A stretch of 64,000 nucleotides of DNA. Source: Pseudobacter ginsenosidimutans. GTDB lineage: Bacteria > Bacteroidota > Bacteroidia > Chitinophagales > Chitinophagaceae. Both the position numbers and the translations under genes were made by a program. Positions 1-9,790 of this stretch are shown here, in pieces; position 1 is the first letter of the stretch, and every line of letters starts with the position of its first letter. The stretch spans positions 4,464,001 to 4,528,000 of the forward strand of contig NZ_CP042431.1 of NCBI RefSeq assembly GCF_007970185.1, in the 5' to 3' direction. The notes under the pieces are model-generated. The model did no database searches. It saw only the letters and a list, made by a program, of their open reading frames with translations, and was not told where the DNA came from.

Positions 1-1
1 T

Positions 2-343
2 GGTTATGCGCTTTTTAATCTCGATGCCATGACAATGACCTGCGAGATCCTCAGCACAGAGAAGAATGATCTCTGGAACTATACAACATCCGATGGCCGC
101 AATATCAAAAAAGGGATTGAATACATGTATCCCTTCATTGCAGATAAAAGCAAATGGCCTTTCAAACAGGATGTGATGCACTGGAATGAATGGCCGGTTG
201 CGCAGCCTGCACTGCTGTTTGGTGCGCAGGCATTCCATCAGACTGCCTGGTTCAATACCTGGCGCGGCCTGGATCATGCACCCACAGTAGATGAAGTGAT
301 CCGTAACCTGCCAGTACGTAACCCGATAATCTGGTTGAACTGA
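2..343 (+). CDS. Alginate lyase family protein, C-terminal end only
   Basis: The frame is open from the window edge, so only the last 113 residues of a larger protein are visible. They contain the stretch YMYPFIADKSKWPF followed by MHWNEWPVAQPALLFGA, which I recognise as the C-terminal part of the alginate-lyase (alpha/alpha toroid) family. Members of this family cleave uronic-acid-containing chains by beta-elimination; the real substrate cannot be read here, and the pectin-type neighbours make a pectic uronate more likely than alginate. Its stop codon TGA overlaps the ATG of the fucosidase gene by one base, so the two are probably translationally coupled in one operon. The signal peptide and most of the catalytic domain lie outside the window. 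Confidence 0.75.
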   Translation, partial: GYALFNLDAMTMTCEILSTEKNDLWNYTTSDGRNIKKGIEYMYPFIADKSKWPFKQDVMHWNEWPVAQPALLFGAQAFHQTAWFNTWRGLDHAPTVDEVIRNLPVRNPIIWLN

Positions 344-2196
344 TGAAGAAATTATTGTCCATAGCTGCCATCATGGCCACTACCGCCATCTCTGCACAAA
401 CCGCCGGAGATGAAGATGCCGAAATGTTCAATCGTGCAAAGGTCCGTGATCAGAAAGCCATCGAAGAAGCCAAAGCAGGCTGGTGGACGAAAAGCATGAA
501 GACCCATGATCAACGCATTGCCTGGTGGCAGGAAGCGCGCTTCGGGATGTTCATCCACTGGGGCGTTTATTCATTGCCGGCAGGAGAGTGGGAAGGGCGC
601 AAAGTGAGCGGCTATGCCGAACACCTCATGCGTAAGGAAAAGATCAGTCGTGCTGATTATCTTCAACTGGCCCATCGTTTCAATCCTCTATTGTTCAATG
701 CGGCCGAATGGGTGAAACAGGCGCAGGATGCAGGAATGAAATACCTTATCATCACCGCCAAGCACCACGATGGGTTTGCTATGTATGATTCTGAAATTGG
801 TGATTTCACCATCACACAACAATCAGCATTCAAACGTGATCCCATGGCTGAACTGGCCGCAGCCTGCAAAAAAGCAGGACTGAAATTCGGGTTCTATTAT
901 TCGCATGCTTTCGATTGGGAGCATCCCGATGCGCCGGGAAACGATTGGGAGTACAATAATCCCGGTGGCGATAAACTCCTGCACGGCGGCAGCAACTGGT
1001 ATGATGTTCATCCCGAACTCTTGCCGAAAGCGCAGCAATACGTAGATCAGAAAGCGATCCCGCAGATCAATGAACTGCTGACGAAATATCATCCTGATAT
1101 TCTTTGGTTCGATACACCGCATAAATTGCCGCTCTCTGAAAATATCCGCATCCTCAAAGCCATCCGCGAAACAGATCCCAATGTGGTTGTGAATGGCAGA
1201 CTGGTGCGTGCAGCAGGCGCAGTGCTTGGAGATTATAGGAACACAGCCGATCGCCCGGCTGAATTCTTCCCTGTTACCGGCAACTGGGAAGCCATTCCCA
1301 CTACCAATGAATCCTACGGTTACCATCAATTCGACAGCTCGCATAAACCGGTGGCGCATTTCATCAGATTGCTGGCCAGCGCTACAAGCCGTGGAGGTAA
1401 CCTGCTCATGAATATCGGACCAAAAGGTGATGGCGCATTCGATACAAAAGATCAAAACATATTAGAGGGAATTGGAAAATGGATGAAGGTAAACAGCGAG
1501 TCCATTTACGGAACTGCTGCATCTGCTTTGCCATTGCAGAACTGGGGAGTGATCACACAAAAACAGCAAAAGCTTTATTTGCATGTGTTCAACTGGCCTG
1601 CTGATAAAATGTTGTACCTCGGCGGTTTCAAAGGCCAGGTGAGCAAAGCATACCTGCTGAGTGATGCATCAAAAAAAACTTTACCGTTCCAGCAGAAAAA
1701 TAAACAGCTTCGTATCAGTCTGCCTGTTAGTGCACCGGACAAAACAGATGCAGTGATCGTACTGGAAACAAATGGAAAAATAGAAGGCGATGAAGGATTT
1801 TATATTGCGCCAAACATAGCGTTATCAAGGCTCCTGGCCTTCGATGCCAAACAGGAAGGCAAGGGATTCAAATTCGGTGATGGAAAAACAGACAAATATT
1901 ATGTGGAAGGATGGAAGAAGAAAGATCAGGCCCTGAGTTGGGATATTACCACTTCAGAAAAATCATCGTACAAAATTCTCGTTAAGTATATTGCAGGGAA
2001 AGGCAGTTACCTGTTGACGCTGGGTAAATCCATTTTCGAAAAAGAGATAAGTGAAAAGAAAGGGGTGGTAACAGACGAAATTGGAACGGTCACCATTCAG
2101 CCCGGATGGCATCAGCTCAGGATCAGCCCGAAGCAGACAGAAGGAAATGAGTTGATGAAATTACTGGAAGCACAACTGATAAAAGTAACACAATAA
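343..2196 (+). CDS. Alpha-L-fucosidase, GH29
   Basis: 617 residues with a signal peptide (about 1-18, cleavage after AISA), so it acts in the periplasm or at the cell surface. Family GH29 removes alpha-L-fucose by a retaining mechanism. Visible landmarks are FIHWGVYS (near 70-77), TAKHHDGFAMYDS (138-150) and HPDILWFD, whose Asp257 is the expected nucleophile. The catalytic barrel ends near residue 390. The remaining 220 residues are a beta-rich domain and a further C-terminal module of unclear role, longer than a minimal GH29. It starts inside the stop codon of the lyase gene and is followed after 10 bases by the GH88 fusion gene, so it belongs to the same operon. Fucose side chains occur in rhamnogalacturonan II and xyloglucan; the context favours pectin. 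The exact linkage is not readable. Confidence 0.9.
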   Translation: MKKLLSIAAIMATTAISAQTAGDEDAEMFNRAKVRDQKAIEEAKAGWWTKSMKTHDQRIAWWQEARFGMFIHWGVYSLPAGEWEGRKVSGYAEHLMRKEKISRADYLQLAHRFNPLLFNAAEWVKQAQDAGMKYLIITAKHHDGFAMYDSEIGDFTITQQSAFKRDPMAELAAACKKAGLKFGFYYSHAFDWEHPDAPGNDWEYNNPGGDKLLHGGSNWYDVHPELLPKAQQYVDQKAIPQINELLTKYHPDILWFDTPHKLPLSENIRILKAIRETDPNVVVNGRLVRAAGAVLGDYRNTADRPAEFFPVTGNWEAIPTTNESYGYHQFDSSHKPVAHFIRLLASATSRGGNLLMNIGPKGDGAFDTKDQNILEGIGKWMKVNSESIYGTAASALPLQNWGVITQKQQKLYLHVFNWPADKMLYLGGFKGQVSKAYLLSDASKKTLPFQQKNKQLRISLPVSAPDKTDAVIVLETNGKIEGDEGFYIAPNIALSRLLAFDAKQEGKGFKFGDGKTDKYYVEGWKKKDQALSWDITTSEKSSYKILVKYIAGKGSYLLTLGKSIFEKEISEKKGVVTDEIGTVTIQPGWHQLRISPKQTEGNELMKLLEAQLIKVTQ

Positions 2197-2206
2197 ATCC
2201 CGAACC

Positions 2207-4756
2207 ATGAAGCAAGTTAGTAGCCTGGTTGTATTCTGTATCCTTAGCTTGACAATGCAGGCACAGCAGATCGATCTTCCTTATGTGATGTCTGATGCTG
2301 AAAAACAAACGGAAGTAATGCTCAAAGAAGCTGCCGCCGCCAGGAAAATAAAACCTGAGCTGGTTTCTCCCAGGACCCTGGAAAACGGACAGCTTAAAAT
2401 GGTAGCGAGCCGCGACTGGACCAGTGGTTTCTTCCCCGGTGTTCTCTGGTTCCTCTATGAGTACACAGGTAAACCTGAATGGAAAGAAAAAGCGCATGCT
2501 TATACAGCTTTCATCGAAAAGGAAAAACAGAACGCAGTTACCCACGATATGGGCTTCAAAGTGTATTGCTCATTTGGAACAGGCTACCGCCTTACCAACG
2601 ATCCGAAATACAAAGCAGTGATCATGGAATCGGCGCGCACACTGGCCAGCCGCTTCAACCCGACGGTAGGCTGTCTCCGCTCCTGGGACCATAGCAAAGA
2701 CAAATGGGATTTCCCCGTGATCATCGATAATATGATGAATCTGGAGCTGCTTTTCGCGGCCACTGAGCTGAGCGGTGATTCAGCCTATTACAGGATTGCC
2801 GTTTCGCATGCCAATACTACCATGAAAAATCATTTTCGCCCTGATTACAGTTCTTATCACGTAGTGGCTTACGATTCACTTACAGGAAAAGTGGAAAAGA
2901 AACAGACACACCAGGGCTATAGTCATGAATCCGCCTGGAGCCGCGGACAGGCATGGGCCTTATATGGCTACACCATGTGTTATCGATTTACAAGAGATAA
3001 AAAATACCTGGAGCAGGCTGAGCATGTTGCTAAATTCATCCTGGACCATCCGAGGCTGCCGAAAGATAAAGTACCGTATTATGATTTCGATGCGCCCGGC
3101 ATTCCCAATGAGCCACGCGACGCGTCGGCTGCAGCCTGCATTGCATCCGGTTTGTATGAGCTGGCGCAATACAGCAAAAAAGCTCCTGTGTATACCGCAG
3201 CTGCCAATACGATGGTGGAGAGCCTGACTAAATCCTATCGTTCACCAATAGGTGAGAATAAAGGATTCCTGTTGTTGCACAGCACAGGTTCCAAACCCGG
3301 CAACAGTGAAATAGATGTGCCATTGAGTTATGCTGATTATTATTATATGGAAGCATTGCTCCGCAGCAAACATATGCACAATAAAATGTTTGCACTGCCT
3401 AAACCTGTTTTGAAATTACCAGCCATCATAGCCAGCAATATGGTTTTGCAGCAGCAGACCAATACACCGCTCTGGGGCAGTGCTGCGCCCAATGCCACCA
3501 TTGCTGTTCAGACCAGCTGGAATATGAAAAAATATACAAGCCGGGCCGATGCAAAAGGAAACTGGAAACTGATGGTGTCCACTCCCAAAGCCGGAGGACC
3601 TTACAGCATTACTATCAGTGATGGTAAGCCGGTAATGCTTAAGAATGTAATGATCGGAGAAGTATGGCTTTGTTCCGGTCAGTCGAATATGGAGATGCCG
3701 GTGAAGGGATTCAGGAACCAACCGATCCTGGCTGCGGAAGAAACCATCCTGGAAGGAAAGAATAATAATATCCGTCTCTTCCGTGTGGAAAGAACTACTG
3801 CACTTGAGCCTGTGAAAGATGTTACTGCTGAATGGGAAGTATCGTCGCCAAAAGGTGTGAGGGATTTCAGCGCAGTGGGATACGGTTTTGCAAAGATCCT
3901 GCAGCAGCAGCTGGATGTTCCCGTTGGGATCATCCAGGCCACCTGGGGCGGAACGCCCATCCAGGGCTGGATGAGCGAAAGCAACCTGAAAGAATTTCCT
4001 GAGTCGCCGCTTCCTGCTCATCGTACGGTGATCAATAAGAACCATCCTGAGGTTTTGTACAATGGGATGATCCATCCTTTGATCGGTTTCGCCATCAAAG
4101 GCGTGCTCTGGTACCAGGGGGAGACTAACAGAGCCGAATATGCGCTCTATGAAAGAATGATGCCTTCGATGGTTCAGCGCTGGCGTGAAGGATGGGGGAA
4201 AGAATGGGCCTTCTATTATGTGCAACTGGCTCCCTACAAATATCCCAGCTATGCAGTGGAAGCTCCTTATATGCGTGAAGCACAGGAGAAAGCGGGAGCA
4301 CAGATCCCCAACTCAGGCATGGCTGTTTGTATGGATGCAGGCGATTCCCTCACTATCCATCCTGCCAACAAAACTGTGGTAAGCCGCAGGCTCGCGTACC
4401 TGGCGTTGGGTAAGACCTATGGCGTGGAAGGGATCAGTTATCAAAATCCATCTTTCAAATCCATGAAGCTGGTGAACGATACTGTACGCATTGCATTCGA
4501 CAATGCTTCCAATGGATTGACAAGTTTCGGAAAAGAGCTGAATGGTTTTGAAATAGCAGGCGATGATCAGGTGTTCCATCCTGCCAGGGCATGGATCACA
4601 AATGATGGCGTGTATACCCTCTGCGATCGGGTGAAGATGCCTGTAGCAGTTCGTTACGCATTCAGGGATTATATCATTACTAACCTCTACAATACAGATG
4701 GATTGCCCGTTGCGCCTTTCAGAACAGACAACTGGCAACCGGCAGGTAAGAAATAA
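2207..4756 (+). CDS. Fusion of GH88 unsaturated glucuronyl hydrolase and sialate O-acetylesterase-type SGNH esterase
   Basis: 849 residues with a signal peptide (1-19). Residues about 25-390 are a GH88 (alpha/alpha)6 hydrolase: Asp113 in THDMGF and Asp174 in IIDNMMN match the two catalytic aspartates of the family, which removes 4,5-unsaturated uronic acids left by lyases. Residues about 395-849 are a sialate O-acetylesterase-type SGNH hydrolase: GEVWLCSGQSNMEMP carries the probable catalytic Ser493, and LWYQGETN lies further on. Both active sites look intact, so one polypeptide could de-acetylate a lyase product and remove its unsaturated end. Sialic acid is not implied, since relatives act on acetylated pectin and xylan. 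The gene is last in the first operon, followed by a strong terminator. The fusion is read in one unbroken frame; the combined activity is inference. Confidence 0.88.
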   Translation: MKQVSSLVVFCILSLTMQAQQIDLPYVMSDAEKQTEVMLKEAAAARKIKPELVSPRTLENGQLKMVASRDWTSGFFPGVLWFLYEYTGKPEWKEKAHAYTAFIEKEKQNAVTHDMGFKVYCSFGTGYRLTNDPKYKAVIMESARTLASRFNPTVGCLRSWDHSKDKWDFPVIIDNMMNLELLFAATELSGDSAYYRIAVSHANTTMKNHFRPDYSSYHVVAYDSLTGKVEKKQTHQGYSHESAWSRGQAWALYGYTMCYRFTRDKKYLEQAEHVAKFILDHPRLPKDKVPYYDFDAPGIPNEPRDASAAACIASGLYELAQYSKKAPVYTAAANTMVESLTKSYRSPIGENKGFLLLHSTGSKPGNSEIDVPLSYADYYYMEALLRSKHMHNKMFALPKPVLKLPAIIASNMVLQQQTNTPLWGSAAPNATIAVQTSWNMKKYTSRADAKGNWKLMVSTPKAGGPYSITISDGKPVMLKNVMIGEVWLCSGQSNMEMPVKGFRNQPILAAEETILEGKNNNIRLFRVERTTALEPVKDVTAEWEVSSPKGVRDFSAVGYGFAKILQQQLDVPVGIIQATWGGTPIQGWMSESNLKEFPESPLPAHRTVINKNHPEVLYNGMIHPLIGFAIKGVLWYQGETNRAEYALYERMMPSMVQRWREGWGKEWAFYYVQLAPYKYPSYAVEAPYMREAQEKAGAQIPNSGMAVCMDAGDSLTIHPANKTVVSRRLAYLALGKTYGVEGISYQNPSFKSMKLVNDTVRIAFDNASNGLTSFGKELNGFEIAGDDQVFHPARAWITNDGVYTLCDRVKMPVAVRYAFRDYIITNLYNTDGLPVAPFRTDNWQPAGKK

Positions 4757-4758
4757 TA

Positions 4759-4772
4759 GCTAACGTGTTAGC
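4759..4772. promoter_or_regulatory. Inverted repeat GCTAAC-GT-GTTAGC, possible operator
   Basis: A perfect 6+6 bp dyad with a 2-bp centre starts 2 bp after the stop of the fusion gene and lies before the terminator. The TAACG core resembles LacI-family operators, and a LacI-type regulator is encoded about 8 kb away, but the position, 195 bp before the GH28 start, is unusual. It could equally be a small RNA hairpin. Confidence 0.3.
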
Positions 4773-4819
4773 ATACCTGTCAAGGTAAGTTTCTCGCAGT
4801 CAGCAATCATTCAACCAGT

Positions 4820-4855
4820 GGCTGTTCCCGTTCCCGGGAGCAGCCCTTTTTTTTT
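4820..4855 (+). terminator. Rho-independent terminator after the first PUL operon
   Basis: An 11-bp stem (GGCTGTTCCCG paired with CGGGAGCAGCC, one G-U pair) has a TTCC loop and is followed directly by a run of nine T. It separates the lyase/GH29/GH88 operon from the GH28 gene. Confidence 0.88.
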
Positions 4856-4966
4856 CTGCTAATAAAGCTTAATACGTGGTTAATTCCCTGCTACCGGGGC
4901 CGCGTATAATTGTGTTAGTTACATCCTGAACCAGCTCCATTTCATCTGGAAAAATTGATTGCGCTC

Positions 4967-6532
4967 ATGAAGCACGTTTTTTTATTGCTTGCTGTACTGT
5001 TCCAGGGTATGATCTTACATGCCCGTCAGCATGATCTTAACATCACCGATTATGGCGCCAAATCAGATGGCGTTACCCTCAATTCTCCTTTTATCCAGGC
5101 TGCTATCGATGCCTGCGCTGCCAAAGGCGGTGGCAGGGTGATAGTGCCGGCAGGCAGATTCCTTACAGGCACCATTGCCCTGAAAAGCAATGTGACACTG
5201 GTTTTACAAAAGAACGCATTCATTGTAGGCAGTACCAATGTAAACGATTACCTAAACCTGGATCCTTTCACTGATGGATTGGGCGTAGATGTCGGTTATG
5301 CATTGGTGGTAGCTGTTGACCAGCAGAATATCGGCATAGAAGGGGAAGGCGCTATCGATGGTCAGGGTAAGCAATTGAAAGAAATCCAGATCGCAACAGA
5401 TAAACGACCCGAGGGAGAGCGCTGGGGCAGGAGACCTTTCCTGCTTCGCGTGGTGCGTTGCAGCAACGTGAGAGTGCAGGGTGTAAAATTATTGTTCGCG
5501 GCAGCCTGGACTTCTCATTACTTTCAATGTAATCGATTGCACATTGAAGGAGTGAAAATCATTTCCCATGGCGTTGCACACAACGATGGAATGGATATCG
5601 ATGGTTGTCAGCATGTGACCATTGCCAATTGTGATATTGAGAGTGGCGATGATGCCCTTTGCTTCAAAACCACCAGCAGCACCATGGCCTGCAGGGATAT
5701 CGTTGTGTCAAACATGAGGCTTAAGAGCGGTCATGGCGCTATCAAAATGGGCACGGAATCCATGGCGCCTTTCGAGAATATCAAAATTTCCAATTGCTAT
5801 ATCTACAACACCAATAATGGAGGCATCAAATTGCTGACCGTGGATGGAGCGCATCTCCGCAATATCGAGATCAGCGATATCACTATGGTGGATGTGAAAA
5901 CGCCCATTCTCCTCCGCCTGGGATCGCGCCTCAGCGTATTCAGGAAAGGGAAGGATACACAACAACCTACAGGCATATTCGAAAACGTGGTCATTCGAAA
6001 TGTGAAGGCGGAAGCTTCCGCCAATGCACAGCTCAAACCACCATCGGGTATACTCATCACCGGTGTGCCGGGACATTATATCACCAATGTTACCCTGGAA
6101 AATATTTCCATCCGCCTCGCCGGTGGCGGCACTGCCGAACATGCAAGACAGGTGGTTCCGGAAGCGATCGACAAATACCCGGAAGTGAAAACATTCGGCC
6201 CCCTGGTGCCTGCCTATGGAATATGGGCCCGTCATGTGAAAGGGTTGAAGCTGAACAATGTTTCGTTTACACTTGACAGTAATGATGTACGTCCTGCCTT
6301 CATTTGTGAAGACGGCGAAGCTATCACCGTCACCAACTGGAATATCCCCGCCACTACCGGTGCTGAAGCCGTGATCCGGCTGGAGCAGGTAGGTAGTGCA
6401 CAGATCCGCAACAATAAAGTACAAGGTAAAGCTGCCGCCTTTGTGCGCGTAGAAAGATCCAATGGCTCCAATATCAAAGTAGGAAAGAACCGTCTCAATG
6501 GAATTGAACCTGCCCGATATATTCACCATTAA
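4967..6532 (+). CDS. Polygalacturonase-type glycosidase, GH28
   Basis: 521 residues; the ATG at 4967 gives a clean signal peptide (MKHVFLLLAVLFQGMILHA), while the frame upstream offers only a TTG at 4955. GH28 enzymes are right-handed beta-helix inverting hydrolases of galacturonic-acid-containing chains. Visible are NITDYGAKSDGV at the start of the helix, HNDGMDIDGC (205-214), ESGDDALCFKT (226-236) and SGHGAIKMG (254-262), covering the catalytic aspartates and the conserved His-Gly. It may cut homogalacturonan, a rhamnogalacturonan backbone or remove terminal GalA; the subtype cannot be fixed from sequence. It follows a terminator, so it probably has its own promoter, and may continue into SusC 127 bp downstream. 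Confidence 0.9.
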   Translation: MKHVFLLLAVLFQGMILHARQHDLNITDYGAKSDGVTLNSPFIQAAIDACAAKGGGRVIVPAGRFLTGTIALKSNVTLVLQKNAFIVGSTNVNDYLNLDPFTDGLGVDVGYALVVAVDQQNIGIEGEGAIDGQGKQLKEIQIATDKRPEGERWGRRPFLLRVVRCSNVRVQGVKLLFAAAWTSHYFQCNRLHIEGVKIISHGVAHNDGMDIDGCQHVTIANCDIESGDDALCFKTTSSTMACRDIVVSNMRLKSGHGAIKMGTESMAPFENIKISNCYIYNTNNGGIKLLTVDGAHLRNIEISDITMVDVKTPILLRLGSRLSVFRKGKDTQQPTGIFENVVIRNVKAEASANAQLKPPSGILITGVPGHYITNVTLENISIRLAGGGTAEHARQVVPEAIDKYPEVKTFGPLVPAYGIWARHVKGLKLNNVSFTLDSNDVRPAFICEDGEAITVTNWNIPATTGAEAVIRLEQVGSAQIRNNKVQGKAAAFVRVERSNGSNIKVGKNRLNGIEPARYIHH

Positions 6533-6659
6533 TGATTGCTGTATGCGCAAAAATCAAACTAATCAACAACATGATGCTCCGCCTTAGCGGAACCCATCTC
6601 TGCATGATGCAGAAAGAGATTGCCTAAAAACTATTGATCCAGTAAAAACTTGCCAAGCT

Positions 6660-9600
6660 ATGAGTTTTAAAAATCTTATTCCATTTTCCTGTATGATATT
6701 GGCGATGCTGTTGTGGCAGCCTTTGTCGGCACAGGATGCCGCAACGGTGGCAGTAAAAGGATTTGTCACCAACGAACGCGGGGAGCCGCTCCAGGGTGTT
6801 ACCGTCCAGGGGGCGGGAAAATCCGTACAATCCGGTACAGACGGAGCTTTCACCCTGGAAGTGCCCGCAGGTACCGTTATCAGTTTGTCTTATACAGGAT
6901 ATGCAGATCAGAAGGTTACTGTCCGTAATGGTCAAACGAACCTGAAGATACAATTGCAAAACAAAAAGGACCTCGATGAAGTAGTGGTAGTAGGATATGG
7001 AACCAGGAGGAAATCCGAAGTAACGGGCTCCATGGTATCTGTAACGGAACAATCCATCCGTGATATTCCCACACCCAACCTGGCTTCGGCTATGCAGGGC
7101 CGTGCGGCGGGTGTGGATATTCAGAAAGTGAATGGTAACAGCAAACCCGGCGCCGGCGTTTCCATTCTCATCCGTGGCTCGCGTTCAGTACGTGCGGGCA
7201 ACGATCCACTCATTGTAGTGGATGGAATTCCCTTCAGCGGCAATTTCAATGATCTCAATCCGGATGATGTTACTTCGGTGGAGATCCTGAAAGATGCCTC
7301 TGCCACTGCCATTTACGGTTCCCGTGGCGCCAACGGCGTGATCCTGGTCAGCACCAAACGTGGTAAGGCCGGCAAAGCAGTGATCACTTACAGCGGTTAT
7401 GGCGGCACTGTGAAGCCACTCGGCAAATACAAGATGATGGATGCAAAGGAATTCTTTGAATTCAAGAAATGGGCTTACTACAATGGAAGATTCATCAGCG
7501 GCAACAACAGGAAATATACCGGACCGGACGATCCCAATATCCTGACTTCAGAATTCAGTGCCGAGGAACTGGAAAATATCGAGAGCGGAAAATCCACTGA
7601 CTGGCAGGACCTGGTATACAAAAATGGTTTCATCACTGATCACCAGTTGGGTGTTTCCGGAGGATCTGAAAACACACAGTATGCCATGTCTGGCGGGTAC
7701 TACAAAGAAACAGGCGTGTATCCCACACAGGCTTTCGAGCGCTTCTCCCTCAAAATGAGCATCGATCATCAGTTCAACAAAATGTTCAAGATCGGATTGA
7801 GCTCACTCAATACATTTGCAACAACCAATGGTGAGAATTTCAACCCGATGGGTCAGGCGCTTCGCGCATCTCCATTGGTATCTCCCTATGACGCGGATGG
7901 CAAGCTCCGAAATGATTTCGTGCCGGGCAGCGCTTCACAGGTATGGAACCCGCTGGCGGATTTTCTTCCGGGAGCCAGGCAGGAAAGGAAAAAAAGGAAT
8001 AGTTCCTTCAACGTTCTCTACCTGGATGTGAACCTCGGTAAATGGGTGAATGGATTGAAGTACCGTTTGAATGGCGGGGTGGAGCTGAGGTCTGAGAACT
8101 ATGGCAACTTCTATGCAAGCAAAACCACCAACAATAGTGGCGCCCCTTCAACATCGCGCAACAGGAATGCACAGTTGAGCAACTGGACCATGGAGCATTT
8201 GCTGAACTACGACCGCACTTTCGCCGATAAACACAAACTAAGTCTTACAGGCCTCTTCAGTGTGCAGGAACAAAAGAATCAGACATCCACCTTCGACAAC
8301 AACGATATCCTGGACGATGCGCTGGAATACTTCAATCCCGTATATGGCTCCAACCTCACCGGCTCCGGTAACATGGAGAAATGGGCGCTGGTTTCTTACA
8401 TGGGACGATTGAACTACACTTATGATGACCGTTACATGCTCACAGGAACTGTGCGTACCGATGGTTCTTCCAGGCTGGCGCCGGGCAATAAATACAAGAC
8501 CTTCCTATCCGGAGCTGTTGGCTGGAATATCCATAACGAAGAGTGGTTCAATGTTAAACCCATCAGTAACCTGCGTTTGCGCGCATCTTACGGAGAAGTG
8601 GGCAACGCATCCATTGCGCCTTACCAGACGCTGGCGCGCCTGAGTGCCCTCCGTATGAACTTCGGTGAATATACCTCTACAGGTGTTTATCTCACCGATG
8701 TAGCCAATGCCAACCTGAGCTGGGAATATACAGCCACCACTGAACTGGGCCTCGACTTCGGTTTACTCAATAACCGCATCACCGGTACTTTCGGCGTTTA
8801 CAAACAACAGACAAGGGACCTCCTGCTGCCACAGACTCTGCCGCATACTTCCGGGATCCTGAATACGGCGCTCGCCAATGTTGGCGCTACAGAGAACAAG
8901 GGTATCGAGTTGCAGGTGAGTGCAGCTATCCTCGTTCCAAAATCAAGGAACGAATTCGGATGGACTATCGATGCCAACGCCACCATCAACCGCGGTAAGA
9001 TCACCAAACTCAGCGAAGGCGCCACGCAGGATATCAGTAACAACTGGTTCGTAGGCAAACCTATCGGCGTGATCTACGACAAGGTGAAAGATGGGATCTG
9101 GCAGAACACGAAAGAAGATACTGCCCTGGCCCAAAAATATAAACAAACCCTCTCCGGTTCAGGTTCCGTGATCGGCACTATCCGTTACCGTGATATCAAC
9201 GACGATGGAAAAATGGACGATAATGACCGGGTGATCCTCGGATCAAGCCAACCTAAATGGACAGGTGGTATGACCAACCGCTTCAGTTACGGCGGCTTCG
9301 ATCTCACCGTTGTAGCCTTTGCGAGAATGGGCAGCACCTTCCGCAGTACCCTTACAGGCGGCGGCTTTGCCAATACTTACCAGGGAACTTACAATAACGT
9401 AAAGACACGTTTCTGGACCCCTGATAATCATGAGAACGAATTCCCCAAACCTAATGCCGACAGAACAAATACCCAGAACAACAGTCTCATGGGTATCTTC
9501 GACGGGTCTTTCCTGAAAATCAGAACTATCAGTCTCGCTTACACGCTTCCGCCCAATATGCTGAAAAAACTGGGCGTAAGGAACCTTCGTTTTTACTCCA

Positions 9601-9767
9601 CCGTGGAGAATCCATTCATCTTCTTCTCTCCATTTGTTGACCATCCTTTCGGAGGACTTGATCCCGAAACAGGTGGTGATGCAGACAGTCCGTCTGTAAG
9701 TGGACAATTGAACGTGGATACACCTCCCAACTGGAAACTGATATTTGGTCTTAGCCTGTCATTCTAA
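6660..9767 (+). CDS. SusC/RagA-type TonB-linked outer membrane transporter
   Basis: 1035 residues with a signal peptide (1-24, ending LSAQ). A carboxypeptidase-regulatory-like beta-sandwich (about 30-100) precedes the TonB-box-like DEVVVVGYGT (about 102-111), a plug domain with SILIRGSRSV and PLIVVDGIPF, then a 22-strand barrel ending in aromatic LIFGLSLSF. There is no STN domain, so this transporter is not sigma/anti-sigma signalling-competent, in contrast to the other two SusC proteins in the window. It pairs with the SusD 23 bp downstream to bind and import oligosaccharides produced at the surface, and is the import pump of the pectin locus. The ligand size and identity are inferred from the flanking enzymes. 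Confidence 0.95.
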   Translation: MSFKNLIPFSCMILAMLLWQPLSAQDAATVAVKGFVTNERGEPLQGVTVQGAGKSVQSGTDGAFTLEVPAGTVISLSYTGYADQKVTVRNGQTNLKIQLQNKKDLDEVVVVGYGTRRKSEVTGSMVSVTEQSIRDIPTPNLASAMQGRAAGVDIQKVNGNSKPGAGVSILIRGSRSVRAGNDPLIVVDGIPFSGNFNDLNPDDVTSVEILKDASATAIYGSRGANGVILVSTKRGKAGKAVITYSGYGGTVKPLGKYKMMDAKEFFEFKKWAYYNGRFISGNNRKYTGPDDPNILTSEFSAEELENIESGKSTDWQDLVYKNGFITDHQLGVSGGSENTQYAMSGGYYKETGVYPTQAFERFSLKMSIDHQFNKMFKIGLSSLNTFATTNGENFNPMGQALRASPLVSPYDADGKLRNDFVPGSASQVWNPLADFLPGARQERKKRNSSFNVLYLDVNLGKWVNGLKYRLNGGVELRSENYGNFYASKTTNNSGAPSTSRNRNAQLSNWTMEHLLNYDRTFADKHKLSLTGLFSVQEQKNQTSTFDNNDILDDALEYFNPVYGSNLTGSGNMEKWALVSYMGRLNYTYDDRYMLTGTVRTDGSSRLAPGNKYKTFLSGAVGWNIHNEEWFNVKPISNLRLRASYGEVGNASIAPYQTLARLSALRMNFGEYTSTGVYLTDVANANLSWEYTATTELGLDFGLLNNRITGTFGVYKQQTRDLLLPQTLPHTSGILNTALANVGATENKGIELQVSAAILVPKSRNEFGWTIDANATINRGKITKLSEGATQDISNNWFVGKPIGVIYDKVKDGIWQNTKEDTALAQKYKQTLSGSGSVIGTIRYRDINDDGKMDDNDRVILGSSQPKWTGGMTNRFSYGGFDLTVVAFARMGSTFRSTLTGGGFANTYQGTYNNVKTRFWTPDNHENEFPKPNADRTNTQNNSLMGIFDGSFLKIRTISLAYTLPPNMLKKLGVRNLRFYSTVENPFIFFSPFVDHPFGGLDPETGGDADSPSVSGQLNVDTPPNWKLIFGLSLSF

Positions 9768-9790
9768 TTCAACCCAAAATGTTTGATTGT

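Noticed and set aside
823-1455. 210-codon minus-strand frame opposite the fucosidase
   Set aside because: Antisense shadow of conserved GH29 coding sequence.
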